A stretch of 64,000 bases of DNA from Sideroxydans lithotrophicus ES-1 (GTDB lineage Bacteria > Pseudomonadota > Gammaproteobacteria > Burkholderiales > Gallionellaceae). A program made the position numbers and the translations under genes. A model generated the notes under the pieces. That model saw only the letters and a list, made by a program, of their open reading frames with translations, searched no databases and was not told where the DNA came from. Shown here piece after piece: positions 38,753 through 48,989 of the stretch. Every line of letters starts with the position of its first letter. Position 1 is the first letter of the stretch. The stretch spans positions 1,293,063-1,357,062 of the forward strand of contig NC_013959.1 of assembly GCF_000025705.1 (NCBI RefSeq), in the 5' to 3' direction.

Positions 38753-38784
38753 CCAGGCGTTAACGATACGGGCTGGAGGGAGTC

Positions 38785-39045
38785 ATGCATAAACTGAAGA
38801 ATGAAGCAGCCTTATTCAAGGCCGCGCTGATCGAGGGCATGAAATATGCCGAGGGGCGCGGTGTGGTCAAGTTCGAGCCGGGCGATTCGGCAAGCGAGCG
38901 GCTGTTATACATCTACAGGTTGCTGGTTCACGACAAGGTCATCCAACCCTTGCCGGAAGATCAGGTCGCGGAAAAAACATTGCGCCACAAACTGGCGATC
39001 TGGTATGCGAAGCAGTTGCCCGAGGATCATCCGTTGCTGAAGTAA
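38785..39045 (+). CDS. Small conserved hypothetical protein (DUF5062-like)
   Basis: An 86-aa soluble helical protein starting MHKLKNEAALFKAALIEGMK, with RLLYIYRLLVHDKVIQPLPED. The N-terminus recalls DUF5062, a family without known function; I am only moderately sure of this. GGAGG lies eight bases before the ATG. It follows the HAD gene by 32 bases and may share its transcript. Confidence 0.7.
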   Translation: MHKLKNEAALFKAALIEGMKYAEGRGVVKFEPGDSASERLLYIYRLLVHDKVIQPLPEDQVAEKTLRHKLAIWYAKQLPEDHPLLK

Positions 39046-39104
39046 CCACGAGCCCGGCACGCGCTTCAACCTGCCCAGGCTGCCGATCATTCGAGGTGGA
39101 ATTG

Positions 39105-39410
39105 CTACCCGGTTATTGCCATCCATCCTTGCCTCAGTCCGCGCAAGACCGAGGCCGAAAAGTGCGGATTCAGATTGTCGAGAGCCATGACCACCAGAAA
39201 GCCGACGATAAATGGCTGGATCAGGAAAAAAACGGCAATGAGAAATGCCTCCATATAGAACCGGATAAATCTGCGGGATCGATAGAGGTACGCCAGATTC
39301 GATCGGATATTCAACAAGGGTTTGCGGAGCAATACGATCTCGCTGACCATCAGGAAGAACGACAGCACAGTCCCGGCCATAATGGCGACGTACAGTTCTA
39401 TATTCATCAT
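39105..39410 (-). CDS. Small two- to three-helix membrane protein
   Basis: A 101-aa protein with hydrophobic segments at residues 6-26 and 52-76, separated by a basic loop (RKPLLNIRSNLAYLYRSRRFIRF) that obeys the positive-inside rule. The ribosome site is weak. I do not recognise a family. The membrane topology makes a real gene likely, but a chance frame is not excluded. Confidence 0.5.
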   Translation of the reverse strand: MMNIELYVAIMAGTVLSFFLMVSEIVLLRKPLLNIRSNLAYLYRSRRFIRFYMEAFLIAVFFLIQPFIVGFLVVMALDNLNPHFSASVLRGLRQGWMAITG

Positions 39411-39698
39411 TCGCTTTCAGCTTGGATGTCTGGATTGTATTCTTGTCTCGCCAAACTGCAATTATGCGACGTTGCATTTGACCGAATACGACTGAATCCG
39501 TATATTCCATCGCCATGCATACGCAACAACCCATCTCTGCCGATACCATCATCGCCAAGCGACTGTGGCAGGTATTGCCAGCCCACTGCCGCAGCGCGTT
39601 CCTGTTTTAATGTTTCATTTGTTTAACCGGGCAACTGCGGGTCGACCGCGTTGCTTCTGCCTGAGACCCGCATAGCCAGAACTTTGGGGTCTTACATC

Positions 39699-40625
39699 AT
39701 GGCAAATCTTGCAGGCAGTACCTCCGCTCACCGGGATGTGTTCCTCGGTGTCGTCTTTGCGCTGCTCGCCGCAGTCGGATTTTCGGCCAAGGCCATCCTT
39801 GTCAAGCTGGCGTATCTCGACAATGTGGATGCGGTGACGCTGCTGGCCTTGCGCATGGTGTTCTCGGTGCCGTTCTTCATCGGTGTGGCGATCTGGGTGC
39901 GGCGGCATCATGCCGCGCCGCTGAATGTTCATGACCGTTTGCTGGTGTTGGGATTGGGCCTGATCGGCTACTACTGCTCCAGCTTTCTCGACTTCCTGGG
40001 CTTGCAATACATCTCTGCCGGACTTGAACGCCTGATCCTGTTCCTCTATCCGACCATGACAGTGATCCTCTCGGCGCTGCTCTACAAACGCGCCATCGGC
40101 AGGAAAGTCATGGCGGCGATGTTGCTGAGCTATGCCGGGATCGCACTGGTTTTCCTGCACGACGTGGGTGCAAAAGAGGGCGGTATCGTGCTGGGCGCAT
40201 CGCTGGTGTTTGCCAGCACGCTTTCCTATTCGATCTATCTGGTGGGTGCGGGGCATGCCATTGCGCGCATCGGCACCTTGCGCTTCACCTCCTATGCGAT
40301 GGTGGTGGCGTGCGCAGCCAGCCTGCTGCAGTTCGGCGCGATGCGCCCATTGAGTGCGCTCGACCTGTCGTGGCACGTGTACGGGCTGTCCATCGCCATG
40401 GCGATATTTTCCACAGTGCTGCCGGTGTTCCTGCTGTCTTTCGCCATCCGGCGCATCGGCTCGGGCAGCGCGTCACTGATCGGTTCCATCGGCCCGGTCA
40501 GCACGATCTACATGGCGTATGCGATCCTGGGCGAGGAAATTTCATTGTTGCAAATAGCGGGATCGTCGCTGGTTCTTGCCGGTGTGCTGGTCATCAGCCT
40601 GAACAGCAAGCGCGAAGTGAAATAA
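39699..40625 (+). CDS. EamA/DMT-family transporter
   Basis: A 308-aa, ten-helix protein with two EamA repeats (about residues 14-150 and 165-300). Helices are recognisable in VFLGVVFALLAAVGFSAKAIL and in SFLDFLGLQYISAGLERLILFLYP at the first repeat end, and in GSASLIGSIGPVSTIYMAYAILGE at the second. DMT proteins export amino acids, nucleosides or metabolites. The start at 39699 is placed by the family pattern. The substrate is unknown. Confidence 0.88.
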   Translation: MANLAGSTSAHRDVFLGVVFALLAAVGFSAKAILVKLAYLDNVDAVTLLALRMVFSVPFFIGVAIWVRRHHAAPLNVHDRLLVLGLGLIGYYCSSFLDFLGLQYISAGLERLILFLYPTMTVILSALLYKRAIGRKVMAAMLLSYAGIALVFLHDVGAKEGGIVLGASLVFASTLSYSIYLVGAGHAIARIGTLRFTSYAMVVACAASLLQFGAMRPLSALDLSWHVYGLSIAMAIFSTVLPVFLLSFAIRRIGSGSASLIGSIGPVSTIYMAYAILGEEISLLQIAGSSLVLAGVLVISLNSKREVK

Positions 40626-40661
40626 GCAAGCCGGAAGGATAGGCTGCCTGAATCCGCTTCC

Positions 40662-43166
40662 TTAGCCTGAGCGACCCAGTGCGCGCAAGCCGATCTTCCC
40701 GGCATCGAGCAACAGCACTGTACCAATGCCGCTGGCGAAGGCCGCCAGCCAGTGCTGCAACGTTGGCGGCTGGAATGCAAAGGCTTGCGCGATGGAGGGG
40801 ACGCCGGTGATGAGCGCCAGCCCGGACAAGGTGCCGGCGAGTACCCATAGCGCGACCGTCGAGGGAGCGGTAAACATCTGTTGCCAGTTTCGATGCGTGG
40901 AGCGAACGGAAAGGATCAGCGCAGCATTCGCCGTAACCAGCACGATGAATGCCAATGCGCGCGCTTCTTCGGCAACGATGCCCGCCCGCAGACTGAGCAT
41001 GTAGAAGATCGCGATGGACAGGGTGGCCATAACACCTTGAGCCAGTCCTCCAAGAAGATGGGGTGTGGCGATCAAGTGTTCGGTATGCGGGCGGGGCGGC
41101 TGCTGCATCAGGCTTCGGCTTCCTGCCTCGGCTTCGAACACGATCGAGCAGGCGGGGTCGATGATCAATTCCAGAAAGGCGATGTGTATCGGTGCCAGCA
41201 CCAGCGGCAGGCCGAAGAACAACGGGATGATGGAGAGGCCGATGATCGGGACATGTACGGCCAGCGTATAGACCACTGCCTGGCGCAGGTTGGCGAAGAT
41301 GCGGCGGCCGAGACGGATGGCGGCGACGATGGCAGTGAAGTCGTCTTCCAGCAACACCAGCGACGCCGCTTCGCGCGCGACGTCGGTGCCGCGCTTGCCC
41401 ATGGCGATGCCGATGTGGGCCGCTTTCAGTGCCGGTGCATCGTTCACGCCGTCGCCCGTCATGGCGACGATGTCGCCATTGGCTTTGAGCGCCTCGACGA
41501 TGGCGAGCTTCTGCTGCGGCGTTACGCGGGCGAAGACGTTCACCGATGAGATGCGCTGTGCCAGTGCCCCGGCATCCATGTTGGCCAGTTCGTCGCCGGT
41601 GAGCAATGTGCTGCCATCAATACCGGCACTGGCGGCGATGGCGCGCGCGGTGCGCGGATGGTCGCCGGTGATCATGACGACGCGAATCCCGGCGCGGTGG
41701 CATTCGGCGACCGCGCCGGATACTTCGGGACGGAGCGGATCGGCGAGTCCTGCCAGGCCGACGAACTCGAACTCGAATTCATGCTGGATGTCCGGCCAGG
41801 TTTCGTGGATGCTGTGCTTCGCCTTGGCCACGCCCAGTACGCGCAAGCCGCGATCCGCCATCGACTCCGCGTCCCTGCTCATGCGCAACCGCGCATCCTC
41901 CGGCAAGTGGCAAAGATCGGCGATGGCCTCCGGCGCTCCCTTGGTGGCGACGATATCCTGCTTGCCGGAATCGTTGCGCCACAGGTGCGACATAGCCAGC
42001 AGCTCGGAAGATATCTCATATTCACGTGCCAGCGACCAGTCCGGATGCAGGTGTTCCGTGTTGGCCAGATATTCGCGGGCAAAGCCATGGAAAGCCAGTT
42101 CCATCGGATCATGGGGATCGATCTCGCTGGCGAGCACCGCGTATTCAAGCAACTCGTGATAGGTCTCCGGCAGTTCGCAGCCTGAAATATCCGCGGTTTC
42201 CAGAAATTGCCCGCCGACCGACAGGCTGGTCACCGCCATGCGGTTCTGGGTCAATGTTCCGGTCTTGTCTACGCACAGCACGGTCGTTTCGCCCAGCGTT
42301 TCGATGGCATTGAGTCGTCGTGTCAGCACGCGCTGATTGGCGATGCGGCGCGCACCCAAGGCAAGGAACACGATCATGATGACGGGAAATTCCTGCGGCA
42401 GAATGCCCATCGCCAGCGTGATGCCAGCGAGCAGGGCATCGAGCCAGCCACCTCGCAAGATCCAGAAAAGCGCCGCCAGAGCGAGGCACAGACCGATGCC
42501 GATCAGCGCGAGGTGCCGGGTCAGCAGGGCGATCTCGTCGCGCAGCGGCGAAGATTCGGCAACGATATCCTGCAGCGATTTGCCGATGCTTCCCAGTTCG
42601 GTCCGGCTGCCGATGGCTGTGACACGCATCAAGCCCTGGCCGCGCACGATCAGCGTTCCGGCAAAGACTTCGCCGCGTTCGGGAAATTTTTCCACAGCCA
42701 CGGACTCGCCGGTCAGCATCGACTCGTCGGCAGCCAGTTCGTGGGCCTGCAATACGATGCCATCCGCCGGTACGCGGTCGCCTTCGACCAGGATCAGGAT
42801 ATCGTCGCGCACTACCTCGCAACCGGCGATCCGCTTCGGCACGCCGTCGCGGATCACCAGTGCGCGCGGGCTGGAGAGGTCGCGCAACGCTTCAAGGGCT
42901 TTTTCGGTGCGCCGCTCCTGCAGGATGGTGACGGCCATGATGATGACGACGAAGCCGAGCAGGATGAGGGCTTCATGTGCGTCACCCATGGCGAGATAGA
43001 TGGCTCCGGCACCCAGCAGTAGCAGGAACATCGGCTCGCGTGCCACTTCGCCGGCGATGGTCGGCAGGGTGCGGCGCTGGTCTGTGCCAAGCTCGTTCGC
43101 TCCTTCCGCAGCCAGTCGCGCACTTGCTGCTTCGTGGCTCAAGCCTGATGGGAACGTCGTGGTCAT
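40662..43166 (-). CDS. Cation-transporting P-type ATPase
   Basis: An 834-aa P2/P3-like ATPase. The actuator loop is LTGESVAVEKFP, phosphorylation occurs at Asp in CVDKTGTLTQNRM, and the hinge is MTGDGVNDAPALKAAHIGIAMG. Helix 4 carries PQEFP in place of the PEGLP of Ca/Na pumps, and helix 6 has DPACSIVFEAE. There is no N-terminal metal-binding CxxC and no CPC, so heavy-metal (P1B) transport is unlikely. The ion is unknown; a divalent cation is a guess. Single gene, with no adjacent regulator. Confidence 0.9.
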   Translation of the reverse strand: MTTTFPSGLSHEAASARLAAEGANELGTDQRRTLPTIAGEVAREPMFLLLLGAGAIYLAMGDAHEALILLGFVVIIMAVTILQERRTEKALEALRDLSSPRALVIRDGVPKRIAGCEVVRDDILILVEGDRVPADGIVLQAHELAADESMLTGESVAVEKFPERGEVFAGTLIVRGQGLMRVTAIGSRTELGSIGKSLQDIVAESSPLRDEIALLTRHLALIGIGLCLALAALFWILRGGWLDALLAGITLAMGILPQEFPVIMIVFLALGARRIANQRVLTRRLNAIETLGETTVLCVDKTGTLTQNRMAVTSLSVGGQFLETADISGCELPETYHELLEYAVLASEIDPHDPMELAFHGFAREYLANTEHLHPDWSLAREYEISSELLAMSHLWRNDSGKQDIVATKGAPEAIADLCHLPEDARLRMSRDAESMADRGLRVLGVAKAKHSIHETWPDIQHEFEFEFVGLAGLADPLRPEVSGAVAECHRAGIRVVMITGDHPRTARAIAASAGIDGSTLLTGDELANMDAGALAQRISSVNVFARVTPQQKLAIVEALKANGDIVAMTGDGVNDAPALKAAHIGIAMGKRGTDVAREAASLVLLEDDFTAIVAAIRLGRRIFANLRQAVVYTLAVHVPIIGLSIIPLFFGLPLVLAPIHIAFLELIIDPACSIVFEAEAGSRSLMQQPPRPHTEHLIATPHLLGGLAQGVMATLSIAIFYMLSLRAGIVAEEARALAFIVLVTANAALILSVRSTHRNWQQMFTAPSTVALWVLAGTLSGLALITGVPSIAQAFAFQPPTLQHWLAAFASGIGTVLLLDAGKIGLRALGRSG

Positions 43167-43326
43167 GTCACATCAAGTGTGTCGATCGTTGTTTGTTGGC
43201 AGCCCGTTTCAACTATAGCAAACTCGAATCAAAGGCGTTCACCTGAATTCCTGCATACCAGGTAGTTCAGTTATTTGCCCGGGCGTATACTTCGGCAGGA
43301 AGGCGGCATCCATGGAGGGAGGACAT

Positions 43327-43626
43327 ATGTTCTGTAGACTGATTACCATCGTACTGTTCATTTTGATCGGGAGCATCGGAGTTGCAGGTGCCCAGCCGAT
43401 GCGAGATCCTCAACGAGGAGAGCTGTTGTATTCGACCCATTGCATAGCCTGCCATAACACCAAGATACATTGGCGCGACCAGAAACTTTCCAAAGACTTC
43501 AAGAGTCTGTCTGCTCAAGTGGATCGCTGGCAAAAATTGGCAGGGCTGGGTTGGGATAGTCATGACATTACTGCGGTGGCACGCTATCTCAATGTCCTTT
43601 ATTACCATTATCCAGAATCATACTGA
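43327..43626 (+). CDS. Small periplasmic monoheme cytochrome c without Met ligand
   Basis: A 99-aa protein with a signal peptide ending GVAGA and one heme site, STHCIACHNTKIHWRDQKLSKD. No Met follows the heme site, so the sixth ligand must be His, Lys or absent. The WRDxKL...VxRWQ...ARYLNxLYYxYP pattern matches a small betaproteobacterial cytochrome group of unknown role. The ATG at 43327 is chosen because it gives a normal signal peptide. It lies 50 bases before gloA; a functional link is not evident. Confidence 0.85.
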   Translation: MFCRLITIVLFILIGSIGVAGAQPMRDPQRGELLYSTHCIACHNTKIHWRDQKLSKDFKSLSAQVDRWQKLAGLGWDSHDITAVARYLNVLYYHYPESY

Positions 43627-43677
43627 GCCTGTGTGCCCGACGCCGGGCCATCATTGCCATCATTCAGGAGCAACCAG

Positions 43678-44064
43678 ATGCGAATACTGCACACGATGAT
43701 CAGGACGGGCGACCTTGAGCGCTCCATCGATTTCTATACCAAAGTCATGGGCATGAAGCTGCTGCGGCAGCAGGATTATCCGGCCGGGAAATTCACGCTG
43801 GCCTTTCTCGGCTACGGTGACGAAAGCGAGCAGGCGGCGATCGAACTGACCTATAACTGGGGCGTCGACCACTACGATCTTGGCACCGGTTACGGCCATA
43901 TCGCCCTTGAAGTGGATGATGTCCACGCGGCCTGCGACCGCATCAAGCAACTTGGCGGAAAAGTGGTTCGAGAAGCCGGCCCGATGAATGGCGGAACGAG
44001 GATCATTGCATTCGTCAGCGATCCGGACGGCTACATGATCGAGCTGATCGGCAGGAAGGCTTGA
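43678..44064 (+). CDS. gloA: Lactoylglutathione lyase (glyoxalase I)
   Basis: A 128-aa GloA converting the methylglyoxal-glutathione hemithioacetal to S-lactoylglutathione. The metal ligands are visible as His in [10 protein letters not shown], Glu in AIELTYNWG, His in [11 protein letters not shown] and Glu in [10 protein letters not shown]. The short length is that of the Ni/Co-dependent bacterial type. The start at 43678 gives the canonical N-terminus. It is convergent with an aldo/keto reductase gene, another aldehyde-handling enzyme. Confidence 0.95.
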   Translation: MRILHTMIRTGDLERSIDFYTKVMGMKLLRQQDYPAGKFTLAFLGYGDESEQAAIELTYNWGVDHYDLGTGYGHIALEVDDVHAACDRIKQLGGKVVREAGPMNGGTRIIAFVSDPDGYMIELIGRKA

Positions 44065-44180
44065 GGAGAGGTTTGTCCGGAAGATGGCTGGTCTTCGGCC
44101 ATAGCGGATCAGATCAACCTGCCCCTGACGTGTCTGCTTAAAACTAGGCAGAGGTTGTCAGGTGCTCAACTTCTCACGCC

Positions 44181-45050
<870 letters not shown>

Positions 45051-45295
45051 CTAGCCAGAATGGTACTGCGTATCGCGCATTGTTCATACACAAGGTCTGA
45101 CGATGGACGCGATGACAAGTTGGCCGGCCACTCGGCGCGGAAGTATGTGGTGGTGCTCAGCATGTCCGCAATACTGAGCAGTGCAGAAGTTTCAGCGGCC
45201 CATCCCGGACTTCCGCTACGGCCGATTAAGAGATGAATGCATTGGATTTCTGCCGAGACCGCCTCTTGTTCGTCTTGGTAAGAAAGTCTCGATCG

Positions 45296-45748
45296 CTACA
45301 GGATGATGGCGACGAAGTCGCCTTCGAACTCGCCGACCTTTTTCCCTTCGCAATACAACGAGGATTGGACGCTGATGCGGGCGCGCTTGTGCTTCGACAG
45401 CGTGGCAAGGAAGCGTTGCCATTTCTCGGGAGCGGGAACTACAGCCTCAGCGGTGAAATCGGTGGGCATGGGCAGGTCATAGCTCATGCTGTTCTTCTGG
45501 ATGACGAGGCGCGCCTTGATATCTGCATCCAGCAGGCTGACGTGCAGCAGCGCCCAAGCCGAGAGGATGGCGACGGCAGATACGCTGCCACCGAATACGG
45601 TGTCGCGATGGTTGATGTTGGGTGCGAGCGGAGCGGCGAGGCAGACGCCTGCAGGGCTGGCAGTTCTGACCTCCACGGCCATCGCTTTCGACAGCGGGAT
45701 GTGGGCGTGGAGGTAGTCCTGTAACGCTTGCGGCGTGGGGGCGGGCAT
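45296..45748 (-). CDS. YiiD C-terminal-type thioesterase domain protein
   Basis: A 150-aa hot-dog-fold protein with INHRDTVFGGSVSAVAILSAWALLHV, the signature of the YiiD C-terminal thioesterase domain. In Enterobacteria this domain is fused to an acetyltransferase; here it stands alone. The substrate is not known. Its start codon overlaps the folD stop, so it is the last gene of the ppa-folD run. Confidence 0.85.
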   Translation of the reverse strand: MPAPTPQALQDYLHAHIPLSKAMAVEVRTASPAGVCLAAPLAPNINHRDTVFGGSVSAVAILSAWALLHVSLLDADIKARLVIQKNSMSYDLPMPTDFTAEAVVPAPEKWQRFLATLSKHKRARISVQSSLYCEGKKVGEFEGDFVAIIL

Positions 45749-46602
45749 TACTTGCCGGCCGCGCGCTCTGCTGATTGCACGGTGTTCGCCACCAGCATGG
45801 TGATGGTCATCGGGCCGACGCCGCCGGGGACGGGAGTGATCCAGCCGGCGACTTCCTTGGCTGAATCGAAATCCACATCGCCGCAGAGCTTGCCGTTTTC
45901 CATGCGGTTGATGCCGACGTCAATGACTGCAGCGCCCGGTTTGATCATGTCGCCGGTGATCATCTTCGGTTTGCCGGTGGCGACCACCAGGATGTCGGCG
46001 TCGCGCGTGTGCTTGGCGAGGTCGCGGGTCTTGGAGGTGCAGATGGTGACGGTGGCGTGGTGCTGCAACAGCAGCTGTGCCATCGGTTTGCCGACGATGT
46101 TGCTGCGGCCCACCACCACGGCATGCTTGCCTTCGATATCCACGCCGCTCTTTTGCAGCAGGATCAGCGAGCCGTAAGGCGTGCAGGGCGCGAAGCGCAT
46201 GCTGCCGGTGGCCAGCGCGCCGACGTTCATCGGATGGAAGCCGTCCACGTCCTTGTCCGGGCTGATGGCGTTCAATATCTTGTCGCTGTCGATGTGCCTG
46301 GGCACCGGCAGTTGCACCAGCAGGCCGTGGATATTCGGGTCGGCGTTCAGTTCGGCGATCTTCGCCAGTAGCGTCGCTTCGCTGGTGTCGGCGGGCAACG
46401 CGATGTGTTCGGAGTACAGGCCCAACTCGGCGCAGGCCTTCACTTTGTTGGCGACGTAGACCTTGGAGGCAGGGTCTTCGCCGACGATGATGACCGCCAG
46501 CCCCGGCGTGATGCCGCGTGCCTTGAGGGCGTCGGCACGCACTTTCCATTCGGCGCGCACTTCCTGCGCGATGGCTTTTCCATCAATGATGCGTGCGGTC
46601 AT
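45748..46602 (-). CDS. folD: Bifunctional methylenetetrahydrofolate dehydrogenase/cyclohydrolase
   Basis: A 284-aa FolD for one-carbon interconversion of 5,10-methylene-THF to 10-formyl-THF. Substrate-binding [13 protein letters not shown] with its catalytic Lys, [20 protein letters not shown]-binding [14 protein letters not shown] and terminal [10 protein letters not shown] are all present. The length is standard. It lies 18 bases after ppa and touches the thioesterase gene, so the three are probably co-transcribed. Confidence 0.97.
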   Translation of the reverse strand: MTARIIDGKAIAQEVRAEWKVRADALKARGITPGLAVIIVGEDPASKVYVANKVKACAELGLYSEHIALPADTSEATLLAKIAELNADPNIHGLLVQLPVPRHIDSDKILNAISPDKDVDGFHPMNVGALATGSMRFAPCTPYGSLILLQKSGVDIEGKHAVVVGRSNIVGKPMAQLLLQHHATVTICTSKTRDLAKHTRDADILVVATGKPKMITGDMIKPGAAVIDVGINRMENGKLCGDVDFDSAKEVAGWITPVPGGVGPMTITMLVANTVQSAERAAGK

Positions 46603-46620
46603 CTTTGTCTCCTGAAAAGT

Positions 46621-47169
46621 TCAGAACTGCGGTTTGTCGGAACTGTTCTCGTAATTCTTGACGCCAGCCATGATTTCCTTGCGCGCTTCTTCCACGCCTT
46701 CCCAGCCGCCGATCTTGACCCACTTGTTGGGCTCGAGGTCCTTGTAGTGGGCGAAGAAGTGTTCGATCTGTTTCAGCACGATCTCGGGCAGTTCGGTGTG
46801 GCTCTTCAGGCCGCGATAGAGGGTGGAAAGCTTGTCCACCGGTACCGCCAGCACCTTGGCATCGAAACCGGATTCGTCTTCCATCTTCAGCACGCACAGC
46901 GGGCGGCAACGCACCACGACTCCGCTGTTCAATGGCACCGGGGTGATGACCAGCACGTCGACAGGATCACCGTCGTCGGACAATGTGTGCGGGATATAGC
47001 CGTAGTTGCACGGATAGTGCATCGCGGTGTTCATGAAGCGATCCACGAAGATCGCGCCGGAATCCTTGTCCACTTCGTATTTGACCGGCTCGCCATGCAT
47101 CGGGATCTCGATGATGACGTTGAAGTCGTTGGGAAGGTCTTTGCCGGAGGGGACTTTGTTCAAGCTCAT
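46621..47169 (-). CDS. ppa: Inorganic pyrophosphatase, family I
   Basis: A 182-aa soluble pyrophosphatase. The signature [14 protein letters not shown] carries the metal-binding aspartates, and [16 protein letters not shown] and KVLAVPVDK are as in E. coli Ppa. It hydrolyses PPi without conserving energy. The window also encodes a PPi-using proton pump (hppA) and PPi-dependent PFK, so cellular PPi is contested between wasteful and conserving enzymes. Confidence 0.96.
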   Translation of the reverse strand: MSLNKVPSGKDLPNDFNVIIEIPMHGEPVKYEVDKDSGAIFVDRFMNTAMHYPCNYGYIPHTLSDDGDPVDVLVITPVPLNSGVVVRCRPLCVLKMEDESGFDAKVLAVPVDKLSTLYRGLKSHTELPEIVLKQIEHFFAHYKDLEPNKWVKIGGWEGVEEARKEIMAGVKNYENSSDKPQF

Positions 47170-47259
47170 GGTGCGACGCCTTTACGTGAAAATTGAAAGG
47201 CGCGAATTGTATCACCGAGCGGCAGTCTGCCAAAGACCGCCGCCCGGGAACGATCGGGA

Positions 47260-48327
47260 TCAGTAGTCGGTATAGCCCTTTTCCCCCGGGGTATAGAACG
47301 TGCTGGAATCCGGTGCGGTCAGTGCAGTCCCGTTTTGCAGCTTGTGTACCAGGTCCGGGTTGGAAATGAACGGGCGACCGAATGCGACCAGATCGCCGCG
47401 TTGTGCTTCGAGGTCGGTATTCGCGCGTGCCAGGTCATAGCCGCCGGAGAGGATGTATTTGCCTTTGAAGTTGGCGCGTATCTTGGCTTTCAGCTCCGGG
47501 CTGACTTCCGGCGCACCCATCGAGCTGTGATCGACGATGTGGATATACACCAAGCCGAGCTTGTTCAGTTCCTCGATCAGCCGCAGGTATAACGCATCCA
47601 TCTTGGCGTCGGAAACGGTGCCATTGAACGCACCATAAGGCGAGATGCGCATGCCGACGCGTTCCGCTCCGATGGCGGCAACCGTTGCCTTGGCCACCTC
47701 AGTAGCAAAACGGACGCGGTTCTCGACGCTGCCGCCCCATTTGTCGGTACGCTGGTTGGTGGCGGTATTGAGGAACTGGTCGATCAGGTAGCCGTTCGCC
47801 GCATGCAATTCGACTCCGTCGAATCCGGCTTCGATGGCTCGCTTCGAAGCAGAAGCGTATTCGGCGATCGCGTGCTCGATATCGGCTTCGCTCATTTCGG
47901 CTGGAGCCGGATGCGGCTGCATGCCGCTGCTGTCGGTCCACATCTCGCCCGGAGCGGCGAGGGCAGAGGGTGCCAGTATCCTGGTGCCTGGCTGCATGTT
48001 GGCAGGGTGGCTGACGCGTCCGGTGTGCATCAGCTGTATGAATATCTTGCCGCCGGCTTTGTGTACGGCATCGTTCACGCGCTTCCAGCCTTGCACCTGG
48101 GCGTCGGAGAACATGCCGGGAATGCGCGCGTATCCCAGACCATTCGCAGAAGGGGAGGTGCCTTCGGTGATGATAAGGCCCGCACCGGCGCGCAGTTGGT
48201 AATATTTTTCCATCAGTTCGTTCGGCACGTTGTCGGTGGCGCGAGATCGCGTCATCGGTGCCATGACGACACGGTTCTTCAGTTGCAGTCTTCCCAGCGT
48301 GGTGGGGGTGAACAGTGTGTTGCTCAT
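47260..48327 (-). CDS. Old-yellow-enzyme family ene-reductase (NADH:flavin oxidoreductase)
   Basis: A 355-aa FMN-dependent TIM barrel. FMN segments include VVMAPMTRSRATDNVP, and the substrate site HxxN is in DGVELHAANGYLIDQFL. Further matches are NQRTDKWGGSVENRVRF and LSGGYDLARANTDL. Such enzymes (NemA-like) reduce activated C=C bonds and nitro-compounds with NAD(P)H. It is the last of the pirin/YceI/YceI group and lies 90 bases upstream of ppa. A role against electrophiles is likely by family. Confidence 0.94.
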   Translation of the reverse strand: MSNTLFTPTTLGRLQLKNRVVMAPMTRSRATDNVPNELMEKYYQLRAGAGLIITEGTSPSANGLGYARIPGMFSDAQVQGWKRVNDAVHKAGGKIFIQLMHTGRVSHPANMQPGTRILAPSALAAPGEMWTDSSGMQPHPAPAEMSEADIEHAIAEYASASKRAIEAGFDGVELHAANGYLIDQFLNTATNQRTDKWGGSVENRVRFATEVAKATVAAIGAERVGMRISPYGAFNGTVSDAKMDALYLRLIEELNKLGLVYIHIVDHSSMGAPEVSPELKAKIRANFKGKYILSGGYDLARANTDLEAQRGDLVAFGRPFISNPDLVHKLQNGTALTAPDSSTFYTPGEKGYTDY

Positions 48328-48390
48328 GTCGTGCTCCTTGCAAGCTGTGCCAATGACTCCTTCTTCCCGGAGGAAGAAGGAGGTTGGGCA

Positions 48391-48957
48391 TTATTGTTTG
48401 ATGGATTCTACCGGGATGGTCAGGGTCACTTCATCGCTGACCAGCGGTGCATACTTGGCCATGTTGAATTCGGAGCGTTTGATTTGGGCAGTGGCGTTTG
48501 CTCCACAGGCTTCTTTCTTCATCATCGGGTGGGGCATGCACATGAAAGAGGTCACGGTCAGCGTCACCGGTTTGGTGATGCCCTTGATGGTCAGGTTGCC
48601 TTCCACTGCAGCTACCTTGTCGCCGTTGAATTCGACCTTGTCGGACTTGAACGTGATGGTGGGATATTTTGCGGTATCAAAGAAGTCATCTCCCTGCAGG
48701 TGACCGTTGAACAGGGGATATCCGGTATCGACGGACTTGGCGTCGATCTCCACATCCACAGATCCGGTCTTGGCGGCGCGATCGATCGTGATCGAGCCTT
48801 TCACGGTATCGAAACGGCTGAGCTGGGTGGAATATCCCATATGGTTGTATTCGAATCGCGGCTTGGTGTGATTGGTGTCGATCATATATGTTTCGGGTGC
48901 CGCATATGCTACGGAAGACAGCGACGCGGCGAGGGTCAGGGCAACTAATCTATTCAT
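48391..48957 (-). CDS. Periplasmic YceI-family lipocalin-like protein
   Basis: A 188-aa protein with signal peptide MNRLVALTLAASLSSVAYAA. The YceI barrel is recognisable: YMIDTNHTKPRFEYNHMGYS, RFDTVKGSITID, DDFFDTAKYPTITFKSDKVE and VEGNLTIKGITKPVTL. YceI proteins bind polyisoprenoid lipids or ubiquinone-type molecules. It is one of two neighbouring YceI genes; the two differ enough to bind different ligands. It is followed 63 bases later by the ene-reductase gene. Confidence 0.93.
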   Translation of the reverse strand: MNRLVALTLAASLSSVAYAAPETYMIDTNHTKPRFEYNHMGYSTQLSRFDTVKGSITIDRAAKTGSVDVEIDAKSVDTGYPLFNGHLQGDDFFDTAKYPTITFKSDKVEFNGDKVAAVEGNLTIKGITKPVTLTVTSFMCMPHPMMKKEACGANATAQIKRSEFNMAKYAPLVSDEVTLTIPVESIKQ

Positions 48958-48989
48958 GGTGTTCTCCTTGTTGGTTGGTTAAGGTCAAA

